Assembly: GCF_029839275.1 (NCBI RefSeq)
Contig: NZ_JAOCAH010000020.1
Coordinates: forward strand, 1-64,000
Length of the DNA stretch: 64,000 bases
Direction of reading: 5' to 3'
Source: Pseudomonas sp. GD03944
Lineage (GTDB): Bacteria; Pseudomonadota; Gammaproteobacteria; Pseudomonadales; Pseudomonadaceae
Shown: in pieces, positions 53,618 through 61,613 of the stretch
How positions within the stretch are numbered: position 1 is the first letter of the stretch
Layout: each line of letters starts with the position of its first letter
Made by a program: the position numbers and the translations under genes
Notes under the pieces: model-generated
The model's input: only the letters and a program-made list of their open reading frames with translations
Databases searched by the model: none
What the model was told of the DNA's origin: nothing

Positions 53618-54847
53618 TCAGCCGAAGAACCAGTAGCACACGGCGATGGCCGCGATCACCCCGGACAGCTCGGCCAGCAGCGCACAACCCACGGCATGGC
53701 GTGCCCGCTGGATGCCCACCGCGCCGAAGTACACGGCCAGCACGTAGAAGGTGGTTTCCGTGCTGCCCTGGATGGTCGCCGCGGCCAGGGCCGGGAAGCT
53801 GTCCACCCCCTGGCTCTGCATGGTTTCGATCAGCATGGCTCGCGCCGCACTGCCGGAGAACGGCTTGACCATCGCCGTGGGCAGCGCATCGACGAAGCGG
53901 GTGTCCCAGCCGCCCCATTCGACGATCCAGCGGATGCCGTCCAGGCCGAATTCCAGGGCACCGGACGCGCGCAGCACACCGATGGCGCAGAGCATGGCCA
54001 CCAGGTACGGCAGCAGGCTCTTGGCCACGTCGAACCCTTCCTTGGCGCCTTCGATGAACTGCTCGTAGACCTGCACCTTGCGCAGCGCACCGATCACCAG
54101 GAAGGCCACCACGATGCCGAACAGCGTCAGGTTGCCGAGCAGCGAGGACAGGGCTGCCAGGGCCGTGGCCGACATGCCCGCCAGCAGCGCCATGAAGCTG
54201 CCCAGCAGCAGCGCGCCCGGGATCATGTAGGCCAGCACCACCGGGTCCCACAGGCGCAGACGCTGCATGATCGCCACGGAGAACAGCCCCACCAGGGTGG
54301 ACGCGCTGGTGGCCAGCAGGATTGGCAGGAACACCAGGGTCGGGTCCGGCGCGCCCTGCTGGGCGCGGTACATGAAGATGGTGACGGGCAGCAGGGTCAG
54401 GGATGAGGCGTTGAGCACCAGGAACAGGATCTGCGCATTGCTCGCCGTGGTGCTGCTGGGGTTGAGCTCCTGCAGCGCGCGCATGGCCTTGAGGCCGATC
54501 GGCGTGGCGGCGTTGTCCAGGCCCAGGCCGTTGGCGGCGAAGTTCATGGTGATCAGGCCGAGGGCCGGGTGGCCGCGGGGCACTTCCGGCATCAGGCGGG
54601 CAAACAGCGGGCCGAGCACTTTCGCCAGGGCATCCACCAGGCCGGCCTTTTCCGCGATACGCAGCAGACCGAGCCACAGGGTCAGGGTGCCGAACAGCAG
54701 GACCATGACCTCCACCGACAGCTTGGCCATGGCAAACAGGCTTTCGACCATGGCCGCGAATACCGCCGGGTCATCGCCCAGCAACCAGCGCGACAGGCCG
54801 GCAATCGCCGCCACCACGAAAAAACTCAGCCACAAGCCGTTCAGCAT
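53618..54847 (-). CDS. SpmA–SpmB-like nucleoside-recognition membrane protein
   Basis: A 409-aa membrane protein of about ten helices made of two nucleoside-recognition (Gate) domains. The first resembles SpmA (NFAANGLGLDNAATPIGLKAM, VLNASSLTLLPVTI); the second resembles SpmB (FIEGAKEGFDVAKSLLPYLVAML, IQGSTETTFYVLAVYFGAVG). In Bacillus these are separate spore-maturation proteins; in non-sporulating proteobacteria such fusions have no established role. The start at ATG 54847 has GGGGGAGG upstream. Confidence 0.85.
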   Translation of the reverse strand: MLNGLWLSFFVVAAIAGLSRWLLGDDPAVFAAMVESLFAMAKLSVEVMVLLFGTLTLWLGLLRIAEKAGLVDALAKVLGPLFARLMPEVPRGHPALGLITMNFAANGLGLDNAATPIGLKAMRALQELNPSSTTASNAQILFLVLNASSLTLLPVTIFMYRAQQGAPDPTLVFLPILLATSASTLVGLFSVAIMQRLRLWDPVVLAYMIPGALLLGSFMALLAGMSATALAALSSLLGNLTLFGIVVAFLVIGALRKVQVYEQFIEGAKEGFDVAKSLLPYLVAMLCAIGVLRASGALEFGLDGIRWIVEWGGWDTRFVDALPTAMVKPFSGSAARAMLIETMQSQGVDSFPALAAATIQGSTETTFYVLAVYFGAVGIQRARHAVGCALLAELSGVIAAIAVCYWFFG

Positions 54848-54933
54848 CGCTTACCTCCCCCAACTGTGCGGGCGATGATAACGCGGCCAACCGCGCTTGG
54901 GCGGTCCGGACTCATTTAGCGGCGAAAAGCTGA

Positions 54934-54951
54934 GCGGGCCGAATGGCCCGC
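54934..54951 (-). terminator. hairpin downstream of the ivy-like gene
   Basis: GCGGGCC (54934–54940) and GGCCCGC (54945–54951) form a 7-bp stem with a GAAT loop. On the minus strand it is followed after six bases by CTTTT, so it may terminate the gene that ends at 54968. Confidence 0.55.
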
Positions 54952-54967
54952 GACAGGGAGGGATCGA

Positions 54968-55429
54968 TCAATACCAGTTCGGGTCGCTCTTGAGCTGCTC
55001 TTCCAGCAGCGTCTTCACCCCGTCATCCGGGTCACCCAACCAGCGCAGGGTCGCGTGGTTGCTGGGCGACTTGTCCGCCGGCAATCCCGCCGGCAGCTGG
55101 ACATACAACGCATAGGCGTCGTCCTTGTCCCAGGTGAAGGCCACATACAGACGCTGGTTATAGCAGTCCTGGGTCTCGCAGAGATGGCCGACGAGGTACT
55201 TGTCGCCATCGTCCTCCAGCGCTTGCATGGGCGGAGCCACACCACTGAGGTTCATGACCCATTCGGGCAGGCGGCTCTCGTCCTCGACCAGGTCGCGCCA
55301 GGCTTCCTGGAATTGCGGATCGCTGGCCAGCAGCTCGTTGAGACGGAACTCGGCATCGGTATCGGCGGCAGAAGCCGCCGCGCTACCGCCCAGCAACAGG
55401 GCGGCAACGAGCGCCTTGAGGGGCTTCAT
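54968..55429 (-). CDS. ivy: Ivy-type lysozyme inhibitor
   Basis: A 153-aa periplasmic protein with a signal peptide (ALVAALLLGGSAAASA). It matches the inhibitor of vertebrate lysozyme (Ivy) family: FRLNELLASDPQFQEAWRDL, then PEWVMNLSGVAPP, and a conserved two-cysteine loop HLCETQDCYNQRLYVAF. In characterised Ivy proteins this loop is CKPHDC, whose His enters the lysozyme active site. Here it is CETQDC, lacking the His, so the inhibitory spectrum may differ. First-listed of a run of small minus-strand envelope genes. Confidence 0.8.
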   Translation of the reverse strand: MKPLKALVAALLLGGSAAASAADTDAEFRLNELLASDPQFQEAWRDLVEDESRLPEWVMNLSGVAPPMQALEDDGDKYLVGHLCETQDCYNQRLYVAFTWDKDDAYALYVQLPAGLPADKSPSNHATLRWLGDPDDGVKTLLEEQLKSDPNWY

Positions 55430-55444
55430 GCAGATCCTCCCAGG

Positions 55445-55606
55445 TCAGCGAGGGCGGCGGCCCATGATGAAGGAGACGATGAACATCACCAGGAAGACCA
55501 CGAAAAGAATTTTCGCAATGCCCGTGGCGGTGCCGGCGATACCACCGAAGCCCAGAACGGCAGCGACGATGGCGATGATCAGAAAGGTAATTGCCCAGCT
55601 CAACAT
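55445..55606 (-). CDS. DUF1328 small membrane protein
   Basis: A 53-aa protein with two hydrophobic helices (MLSWAITFLIIAIVAAVLGF and ILFVVFLVMFIVSFIMG), ending GRRPR. This is DUF1328 (YtjA family), common next to stress and biofilm genes and of unknown function. AAGGAG lies eight bases before ATG 55606. The longer upstream reading lacks similarity. Confidence 0.9.
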   Translation of the reverse strand: MLSWAITFLIIAIVAAVLGFGGIAGTATGIAKILFVVFLVMFIVSFIMGRRPR

Positions 55607-55652
55607 GGCGTTTCTCCTTGGGTTATGGATGGTGCGGTGCAGCACTTCACTG

Positions 55653-55856
55653 TCAGCGCATGGCGGCGACGCCGGCCCATTGCGCGCGGTGACCGGTGTC
55701 CGCCGTGGGGCGGGCGTCGATCGATGCCTGGTGCATGTCGAAGTCGCTCAGGTCATGGCTCTCGTGGAGGGCCTGGGCGACGGTCAGTGCGCTGCCGAGC
55801 ATGGCGGCGAGCAGCATGAACAGAGTGACCAGCAGCACGGCGGCGATAATCCACAT
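55653..55856 (-). CDS. small single-helix membrane protein, unknown
   Basis: A 67-aa protein. Residues 1–25 form one hydrophobic helix (MWIIAAVLLVTLFMLLAAML), followed by a polar tail with Asp and His (HESHDLSDFDMHQ). AGGAG precedes the ATG at good spacing, and it lies between two other genes of the same size and strand. I do not recognise a family. The helix is near the N-terminus without a clear cleavage site, so the tail may be periplasmic and anchored. Confidence 0.7.
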   Translation of the reverse strand: MWIIAAVLLVTLFMLLAAMLGSALTVAQALHESHDLSDFDMHQASIDARPTADTGHRAQWAGVAAMR

Positions 55857-55886
55857 GGCAGTTCTCCTCTCGTTCGGCGATCGCGG

Positions 55887-56126
55887 TCAGAACACCCAGC
55901 GCCCGGTATTGCGGGGCTGGAAAGTCTGGGTGGCTGGCTGGATGGTGGCGTTGCCCACCTGCTGGATGGTGGGGGCGACCGGCAGCGTGATCGGCTTCAC
56001 CTGCTGTACGCCTGCCTCGACCTTCTCACTGCGGGACTCACCCAGCAGACCCAGCCCCATCACCAGGGCGACACCCGTCAGCAGGCCCTTGGCCGCGATC
56101 TGACGATTGAAAGGATGAGTGTTCAT
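55887..56126 (-). CDS. small periplasmic or membrane protein, unknown
   Basis: A 79-aa protein. An N-terminal hydrophobic segment (GLLTGVALVMGLGLLGES) follows a short basic start, then a Gln/Thr/Pro-rich tail (VQQVKPITLPVAPTIQQV) ending in FQPRNTGRWVF. GGGAGG precedes the ATG. It is probably exported and has no recognised domain. It is in a row with the DUF1328 and 67-aa genes, with 30–46 base gaps, suggesting one transcript starting in the A/T-rich region above 56127. Confidence 0.68.
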   Translation of the reverse strand: MNTHPFNRQIAAKGLLTGVALVMGLGLLGESRSEKVEAGVQQVKPITLPVAPTIQQVGNATIQPATQTFQPRNTGRWVF

Positions 56127-56376
56127 GCCGGATAGCCTCCCTCTGCGTGTATGCCGTTACCGATCCTGTTACAGCGCCACTGCTTGGCTGCGTTTACTGC
56201 TACTGCTGATATTGCAGGCTGCATGCCAGCCTTGAGAATAATAAAAATGCTTGTAAATCAATCAGTTAAAAATGGTTTTGCTAACGTCTTGCGGGCAACT
56301 TGCACGATGGCGATATTTGGGTCGGGCGTTTTGCACGATCGAATTCGTGGCGGAACGTCCTTGTTCCGTACAGGAC
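56127..56376. promoter_or_regulatory. A/T-rich promoter region with TTGCACGAT repeats
   Basis: A 250-base gene-free stretch with much lower G+C than the surroundings. TTGCACGAT occurs at 56300–56308 and 56331–56339. The longer form CAACTTGCACGAT (56296–56308) also occurs before algB at 57915–57927. It probably holds the promoter for the minus-strand small-gene row; I cannot place -35/-10 with confidence. Confidence 0.45.
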
Positions 56377-56811
56377 TCATTGCATGCTGAGTTTCAGGCT
56401 GCGCATGCGGTCATGACAGGCCCGGACCTTGGGCATCTCCACCGCCAGCAGGGCGCGGACATCCGGCTCCGCGCTCTCCAGCGCATCCTCGAAGGCGTGC
56501 AGGATGCGGTCCTCGGCTTCTTCCAGCTGCGCCACGTAGGTGGCCTCTTCGTCACTCGACAGGCTGGCGCGGGTGTCGGCGTAGACCTGGCGCAGCTTGC
56601 CGATCACGGTGCCCCCCGAAGACGGGGTTTCCTGATTGGCGGCGACTTTCACCGCCAGTGCCTGGATCACCTGGGTCTTGACCTGGGACATGTCGCGGAA
56701 CAGCGCCTGCAGGCGTACGTCCTTGACCGCGTCGTGGGCGTGCTCGTAGAAGCGCTGCCCATCCCGGGTGATTTCGATCAACTCGTTCAGTTGTGCTGTC
56801 TTGCTGGTCAT
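56377..56811 (-). CDS. DUF2383 (PA2169-type) four-helix protein
   Basis: A 144-aa soluble helical protein. The domain begins QLNELIEITRDGQRFYEHAHDAV and includes LFRDMSQVKTQVIQALAVKV and EEATYVAQLEEAEDRILHAFEDAL, the ferritin-like four-helix pattern of DUF2383. The family is linked to stress and is uncharacterised. AGGAG lies seven bases before ATG 56811. It lies 83 bases after the BON gene on the same strand. Confidence 0.88.
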   Translation of the reverse strand: MTSKTAQLNELIEITRDGQRFYEHAHDAVKDVRLQALFRDMSQVKTQVIQALAVKVAANQETPSSGGTVIGKLRQVYADTRASLSSDEEATYVAQLEEAEDRILHAFEDALESAEPDVRALLAVEMPKVRACHDRMRSLKLSMQ

Positions 56812-56894
56812 GGTGGTTCTCCTGTATCGGTAGGCCCTGCTCAGCAGCGCCCTGACTGGAGCCGCCGACCACATCGATCGGCGGTAGATGCTCG

Positions 56895-57734
56895 TCACGA
56901 GGCGACACGCAGGGCGTCGGCCTCGACGCCGCGCACGCCACGAATGCTGCGCGCGGTTTCGATCGCCAGTTCCTTCTCGGCCTTGCTGGCCACGGTGCCG
57001 CCCAGGTTGACCACGCCATCGCGGGTCTTCACCGAGATGTTCAGGCCGTCGAGGTTGCGGCTGGAGAAGTAGCTGGACTTCACCTTGCTGGTGATCCAGG
57101 CGTCGCTGATGATCGCGCCGGCGTTATCGGCCACGCGGCTGACCTCGCTGGTGGTGCCGTCATCGGTGGCGCCCACCTCCAGCTGGTTGTTCACATCGCG
57201 GACCCCGTCGGTGTTCTCCGCCAGGCGACCGGCCAGCTCCTTGGCCGCCGGGGTCTGGGCATGACCGCTCAGCATGATCACGCCGTTCTCGGCGCTCACC
57301 TTGATGTCCAGCCCTTCGGTGTTGCTGTTCCACAGCAACTTGGATTTCACCGTGGCGGCCAGGGTCGCGTCGTCGAAACGCTGGGCCAGGCCCGAGGAAG
57401 ACGGCTCCTTGGGTGCGATGCCCGGGTTGACCCGGATCTGGTTGTCGACGTCCTTGACCCCTTCGATGCCCAGGGCGACCTGCTCCGCCAGGTCACGCTC
57501 GACGTCCGTTTCCACTTCACCCCCCAGGATGGCGACGCCCTGTTCCACATCGATGGAGATGTCGAACGGGTTGAGGTGTCGGTTCAAGGCAAATGCCGTC
57601 CAGATCGATCCTTCCTGACGCGCCTCGCTCAGCGCATTGCTCACATCACCTTCGGCGGCATGAGCGGCCATTGGCAGGCCGCCGAGCAGACTTGCGGTCG
57701 CGGTGGCCAGTGCCAGGGTTTTCAATGGGTGCAT
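56895..57734 (-). CDS. triple BON-domain periplasmic protein
   Basis: A 279-aa protein with a signal peptide (ATATASLLGGLPMAAHA) and three BON domains at about residues 47–105, 125–187 and 210–277. Each has the DG/NG-V-x-L-G-G-x turn: EQGVAILGGEVET, ENGVIMLSGHAQT and RDGVVNLGGTVAS. BON proteins such as OsmY bind phospholipid and protect the envelope under osmotic stress. AGGAGGAG precedes ATG 57734. It is divergent from algB. Confidence 0.9.
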   Translation of the reverse strand: MHPLKTLALATATASLLGGLPMAAHAAEGDVSNALSEARQEGSIWTAFALNRHLNPFDISIDVEQGVAILGGEVETDVERDLAEQVALGIEGVKDVDNQIRVNPGIAPKEPSSSGLAQRFDDATLAATVKSKLLWNSNTEGLDIKVSAENGVIMLSGHAQTPAAKELAGRLAENTDGVRDVNNQLEVGATDDGTTSEVSRVADNAGAIISDAWITSKVKSSYFSSRNLDGLNISVKTRDGVVNLGGTVASKAEKELAIETARSIRGVRGVEADALRVAS

Positions 57735-57910
57735 GGCGACTCCTCCTTCTGCCAGTAACCGATGCCGTCACATTTTTCGTGGCGGATACCAGAACTTTCG
57801 CAAGGGCTGTGCCAGCTTTCGACCAGATAGAAATTCGTTATTAATCAAATATTTAGGTGTTCCATCGGGGTACGAGCGGCGTGCACCCTGCAAGGTTCCC
57901 TTGAAAAAAC

Positions 57911-57927
57911 CGTGCAACTTGCACGAT
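57911..57927. promoter_or_regulatory. 15-bp palindrome upstream of algB
   Basis: CGTGCAA-C-TTGCACG (57911–57925) is a perfect palindrome 45 bases before algB. Its right half with flanks, CAACTTGCACGAT, is repeated exactly at 56296–56308. It may be an operator shared by algB–kinB and the adjacent stress genes. Confidence 0.5.
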
Positions 57928-57969
57928 CTTTTCTGGACTAATCTCTGCAATCACCTTTTGGAGCGGGCG

Positions 57970-59319
57970 ATGGACGCACAACAAGAACCCAAAACCGGGC
58001 GCATCCTGCTGGTCGACGACGAATCGGCCATCCTGCGCACCTTCCGCTATTGCCTGGAAGACGAGGGCTACCAAGTCTCCACCGCCAGCAGCGCGGCCCA
58101 GGCCGAAGCGCTGCTGCAACGCCAGGTGTTCGACCTCTGCTTCCTCGACCTGCGCCTGGGCGAGGACAATGGCCTGGACGTGCTGGCCCAGATGCGTGTG
58201 CAGACCCCCTGGATGCGGGTGGTGATCGTCACCGCGCATTCGGCCGTGGACACCGCCGTGGATGCCATGCAGGCCGGCGCCGCCGATTACCTGGTCAAGC
58301 CGTGCAGCCCCGACCAGTTGCGCCTGGCTGCGGCCAAGCAACTGGAAGTGCGCCAGTTGGCAGCGCGCCTGGAAGCCCTGGAAGAGGAAGTCCGCCGTCC
58401 CAAGCAGGGCCTGGACTCCCAGAGCCCGATGATGATGGGCGTGCTGGAAACCGCTCGCCAGGTGGCGGCCACCGACGCCAACATCCTGATCCTCGGCGAA
58501 TCCGGCACCGGCAAGGGCGAGCTGGCCCGCGCCATTCACGGCTGGAGCGCCCGGGCGAAGAAGGCCTGCGTCACCATCAACTGCCCGTCGCTGACGGCCG
58601 AACTGATGGAAAGCGAGCTGTTCGGTCACAGCCGCGGGGCCTTCACCGGGGCCAGCGAAAGCACCTTGGGCCGGGTCAACCAGGCCGACGGCGGCACTCT
58701 TTTTCTCGACGAGATCGGCGACTTTCCACTGACGTTGCAACCAAAGTTGCTGCGCTTCATCCAGGACAAGGAATACGAGCGGGTCGGCGATCCGGTCACC
58801 CGCCAGGCGGACGTACGCATCCTGGCCGCCACCAACCTGAACCTGGACGACATGGTGCGCGAGGGGCGCTTCCGCGAAGACCTGTTGTACCGCCTGAACG
58901 TCATCACCCTGACCCTGCCGCCGCTGCGCGAGCGCCGCGAAGACCTGCTGGACCTGGCCGAGCGCTTCCTCGCCCGCTTCGTCAAGGACTACGCCCGACC
59001 GGCCCGGGGCTTCAGCGACGAGGCCCGCGCCGCGCTGCAGGCTTACCACTGGCCAGGCAATATCCGCGAGCTGCGCAACGTGATCGAGCGCGCCAGCATC
59101 ATCTGCTCGGAGGAATGGGTGCAGGTCACGCACCTGGGCCTGGGCGAACCGGCGGCGGATAACGCGCCGCGCATCGGCGCCGACATGAGCCTGGAGGCGC
59201 TGGAGCGGGCCCACATCGCCGCGGTCCTGGCCAGTAGCGACACCCTCGACCAGGCGGCCAGGACCCTCGGTATCGACGCCTCGACCCTGTACCGCAAACG
59301 CAAGCAGCTCGGCCTATGA
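57970..59319 (+). CDS. algB: NtrC-type response regulator AlgB
   Basis: A 449-aa regulator, the same length as P. aeruginosa AlgB. The receiver domain (residues 10–125) has the phosphoacceptor Asp60 in DLCFLDLRLG. The AAA+ domain has Walker A GESGTGKGEL, the sigma54-contact GAFTGA and Walker B GGTLFLDEIGDF. The C-terminal Fis-type HTH is LDQAARTLGIDASTLYRKRK. AlgB activates alginate genes and, by report, represses quorum-controlled genes. GGAG precedes ATG 57970; the frame is open upstream without similarity. Its stop overlaps the kinB start (ATGA). Confidence 0.95.
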   Translation: MDAQQEPKTGRILLVDDESAILRTFRYCLEDEGYQVSTASSAAQAEALLQRQVFDLCFLDLRLGEDNGLDVLAQMRVQTPWMRVVIVTAHSAVDTAVDAMQAGAADYLVKPCSPDQLRLAAAKQLEVRQLAARLEALEEEVRRPKQGLDSQSPMMMGVLETARQVAATDANILILGESGTGKGELARAIHGWSARAKKACVTINCPSLTAELMESELFGHSRGAFTGASESTLGRVNQADGGTLFLDEIGDFPLTLQPKLLRFIQDKEYERVGDPVTRQADVRILAATNLNLDDMVREGRFREDLLYRLNVITLTLPPLRERREDLLDLAERFLARFVKDYARPARGFSDEARAALQAYHWPGNIRELRNVIERASIICSEEWVQVTHLGLGEPAADNAPRIGADMSLEALERAHIAAVLASSDTLDQAARTLGIDASTLYRKRKQLGL

Positions 59320-61091
59320 AGCTGCGCAATCAGCTGTTCCTGAGCGGCAGTGCGCTGCTCACCGTGGCGCTGATCGGCCTGCTGCTGGGGATGTTCAGCG
59401 TGCTGCTGCTGACCAAGTCCCAGAGTGAGGCGATGGAGCGCAACCTGCAGATCATCGATGCCACCATCGGCCTGCGCCAGGAGCTGGGCAGGCAGGTGAT
59501 CCTGATGCTCGGCGAAAACCTCGACAAAGAAGCGCTGCAGCACTCGGACCAGCGCTTCCGCCAGTGGCTGCAGGAAGCCCGGGCGGGCGCCATGAACGAC
59601 ACCGACCGGCAGGCCATCGGGGAGATCGAACAGGCCTACGCGCTGTTCGACGACAACCTGCAGCAGCCGGTGGCGGTACGCCGGGCGCTGCTCGACAACG
59701 ACGAATTCGCCAGCTCGCTGGAGGGCATACGCAAACGCCTGGACAACGTACAGATCCGTTACGTGGAAGCGGTGAAGAACTCCCAGAGCAACGCCCGCGA
59801 ACGGGCCTGGCAGATCGTCGGGCTACTGGCCTTCATCGGCCTGGCGGTGCTATTCATCGGCTTCATCACCGCCCACAGCATCGCCCAGCGTTTCGCCCAC
59901 CCGATCGAGGCGCTGGCGAGCGCGGCCGACCAGATCGGCAAGGGCGACTTCCAGGTGACCCTGCCGCTGTCGCCGGTGGCGGAACTGGCCGCCCTGAGCC
60001 GTCGCTTCGGGCTGATGGCCGAGGCCCTGCGCCAGTTCAAGAACACCAACGTGCAGGCCCTGATGGCCGAACAGCAGCGCCTGCAGGCGGTGCTCGACAG
60101 CATCGACGATGGCTTGCTGATCTTTGACCGCACCGGCCTGCTGGAGCACGTCAACCCGGTGGCCCGGCGCCAGCTCGACTGGCAGGACGACCCCCTCGGC
60201 CGTAGCCCGGGCCAGGTGTTCAACAGCCCTGTGCTGGATGAGCAGCTGCAACAGGTCCTGCATGGCGAGAACCTGCAGAACGTCACGGAAGAACTGCAGA
60301 TCGAGGTGGACAGCGAGACCCGCCTGCTGAGCTACAGCCTGACGCCGGTGACGCTGGACGACGAGGTCCTGCACGGCGCGGTGATGGTCCTGCGTGACGT
60401 CACCGAGCAGCGCGCGTTCGAGCGGGTACGCAGCGAGTTCGTGCTGCGCGCCTCCCACGAGTTGCGCACCCCGGTGACGGGCATGCACATGGCCTTCGGC
60501 CTGCTGCAGGAGCGCCTGTCGTTCGCCCCCCAGGCCCGGGAAACCGACCTGCTGCGCACCGTCGATGAAGAAATGCATCGCCTGGTGCGGCTGATCAACG
60601 ACCTGCTGAACTTCTCGCGCTACCAGAACGGCCTGCAGAAGCTGGAGCTGGTGCCCTGCGACCTGGACGAGCTGCTCAACCAGACGCGCCAGCGCTTCCA
60701 GGCCCAGGCCGAGGAAAAGGAAATCACCCTGTCGGTCGAGCTGCACGGCAACCTGCCTCACCTGCAGCTGGATCGCCTGCAGATCGAGCGGGTGCTGGAC
60801 AACCTGGTGGGCAACGCCCTGCGCCACAGCTACCCAGACGGTTCCATCCGCCTGCAGGCCCGCATGCAGGACGATCGCGTCATCCTCAGCGTCGAGGACA
60901 CCGGCGAGGGGATTCCCTACAGCCAGCAGACGCGGGTGTTCGAGCCGTTCGTCCAGGTCGGTCGCAAGAAGGGTGGCGCGGGCCTGGGCCTGGCGCTGTG
61001 CAAGGAGATCGTGCAGCTGCACGGCGGGCGCATCGGCGTGCACTCCAAACCCGGTCAGGGCACCCAGTTCTACCTGGCCCTGCCGGTCTGA
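59316..61091 (+). CDS. kinB: sensor histidine kinase KinB
   Basis: A 591-aa inner-membrane kinase. The first helix is at about residues 8–32 (LTVALIGLLLGMFSVLLL), the periplasmic helical sensor at 33–165, and the second helix at about 167–190 (IVGLLAFIGLAVLFIGFI). HAMP, PAS (LDSIDDGLLIFDRTG), HisKA with RASHELRTPVTGM and HATPase with DNLVGNALRHS, VEDTGEGIPY and GGAGLGLALCKEIV follow. It is the partner of AlgB and also acts as its phosphatase. The start overlaps algB by four bases. Confidence 0.95.
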   Translation: MKLRNQLFLSGSALLTVALIGLLLGMFSVLLLTKSQSEAMERNLQIIDATIGLRQELGRQVILMLGENLDKEALQHSDQRFRQWLQEARAGAMNDTDRQAIGEIEQAYALFDDNLQQPVAVRRALLDNDEFASSLEGIRKRLDNVQIRYVEAVKNSQSNARERAWQIVGLLAFIGLAVLFIGFITAHSIAQRFAHPIEALASAADQIGKGDFQVTLPLSPVAELAALSRRFGLMAEALRQFKNTNVQALMAEQQRLQAVLDSIDDGLLIFDRTGLLEHVNPVARRQLDWQDDPLGRSPGQVFNSPVLDEQLQQVLHGENLQNVTEELQIEVDSETRLLSYSLTPVTLDDEVLHGAVMVLRDVTEQRAFERVRSEFVLRASHELRTPVTGMHMAFGLLQERLSFAPQARETDLLRTVDEEMHRLVRLINDLLNFSRYQNGLQKLELVPCDLDELLNQTRQRFQAQAEEKEITLSVELHGNLPHLQLDRLQIERVLDNLVGNALRHSYPDGSIRLQARMQDDRVILSVEDTGEGIPYSQQTRVFEPFVQVGRKKGGAGLGLALCKEIVQLHGGRIGVHSKPGQGTQFYLALPV

Positions 61092-61095
61092 GCGG

Positions 61096-61116
61096 TGGCG
61101 GTCCTATCGACCGCCA
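61096..61116 (+). terminator. hairpin after kinB
   Basis: TGGCGGTC (61096–61103) and GACCGCCA (61109–61116) form an 8-bp stem with a 5-base loop, five bases after the kinB stop. No T tract is present. Confidence 0.4.
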
Positions 61117-61195
61117 TCACAGGACCTGATGGCTGTTGACCAGGCGCCACCGCAGATTCAGGCTGATCCGCTCATCCGTACCAGGAGCCGTGCAC

Positions 61196-61600
61196 ATGCC
61201 CAGCCTGAACCCGACCCATGAACAGCTGGCTGCGTTTGTCGACACCATGCCGGCAGACACGCCGATTCTGATGCTCAATCTGTTGCGCTTCACCGCCGCA
61301 GCGCGCTATTCGTCCGACAGCCCGCACGGTGCCTGCAGTGGCCGCGAGGCCTATGCGCGCTACAGCCAGACGGCGCTGACCAAGGTTCAGGGCGTAGGCG
61401 GCGAGGTTCAGGTCATGGCCAGGGCGCATGTCGCGCTGATTGCCCCGGCGGACGAGCAGTGGGATGAAATGCTGTTGGTACGCTATCCGTCGAAGGCGGC
61501 GTTCCTCGGCATGCTCGCCGACCCCGAGTATCAAGCCGCCACCGTGCACCGCAGTGCCGCCCTGGCGGACTCGCGGCTGGTCGGCTGCACACCCCGCTGA
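61196..61600 (+). CDS. DUF1330-like protein
   Basis: A 134-aa cytoplasmic protein of the dimeric ferredoxin-like (DUF1330/EthD-like) fold. Typical segments are TPILMLNLLRFTAAARY, REAYARYSQTALTKVQGVG and LLVRYPSKAAFLGMLADPEY. Substrate and function are unknown. AGGAG lies nine bases before ATG 61196; twenty codons upstream are open but lack similarity. It is about 100 bases after kinB on the same strand, with a hairpin between. Confidence 0.82.
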   Translation: MPSLNPTHEQLAAFVDTMPADTPILMLNLLRFTAAARYSSDSPHGACSGREAYARYSQTALTKVQGVGGEVQVMARAHVALIAPADEQWDEMLLVRYPSKAAFLGMLADPEYQAATVHRSAALADSRLVGCTPR

Positions 61601-61613
61601 CCGATAGGGGACG

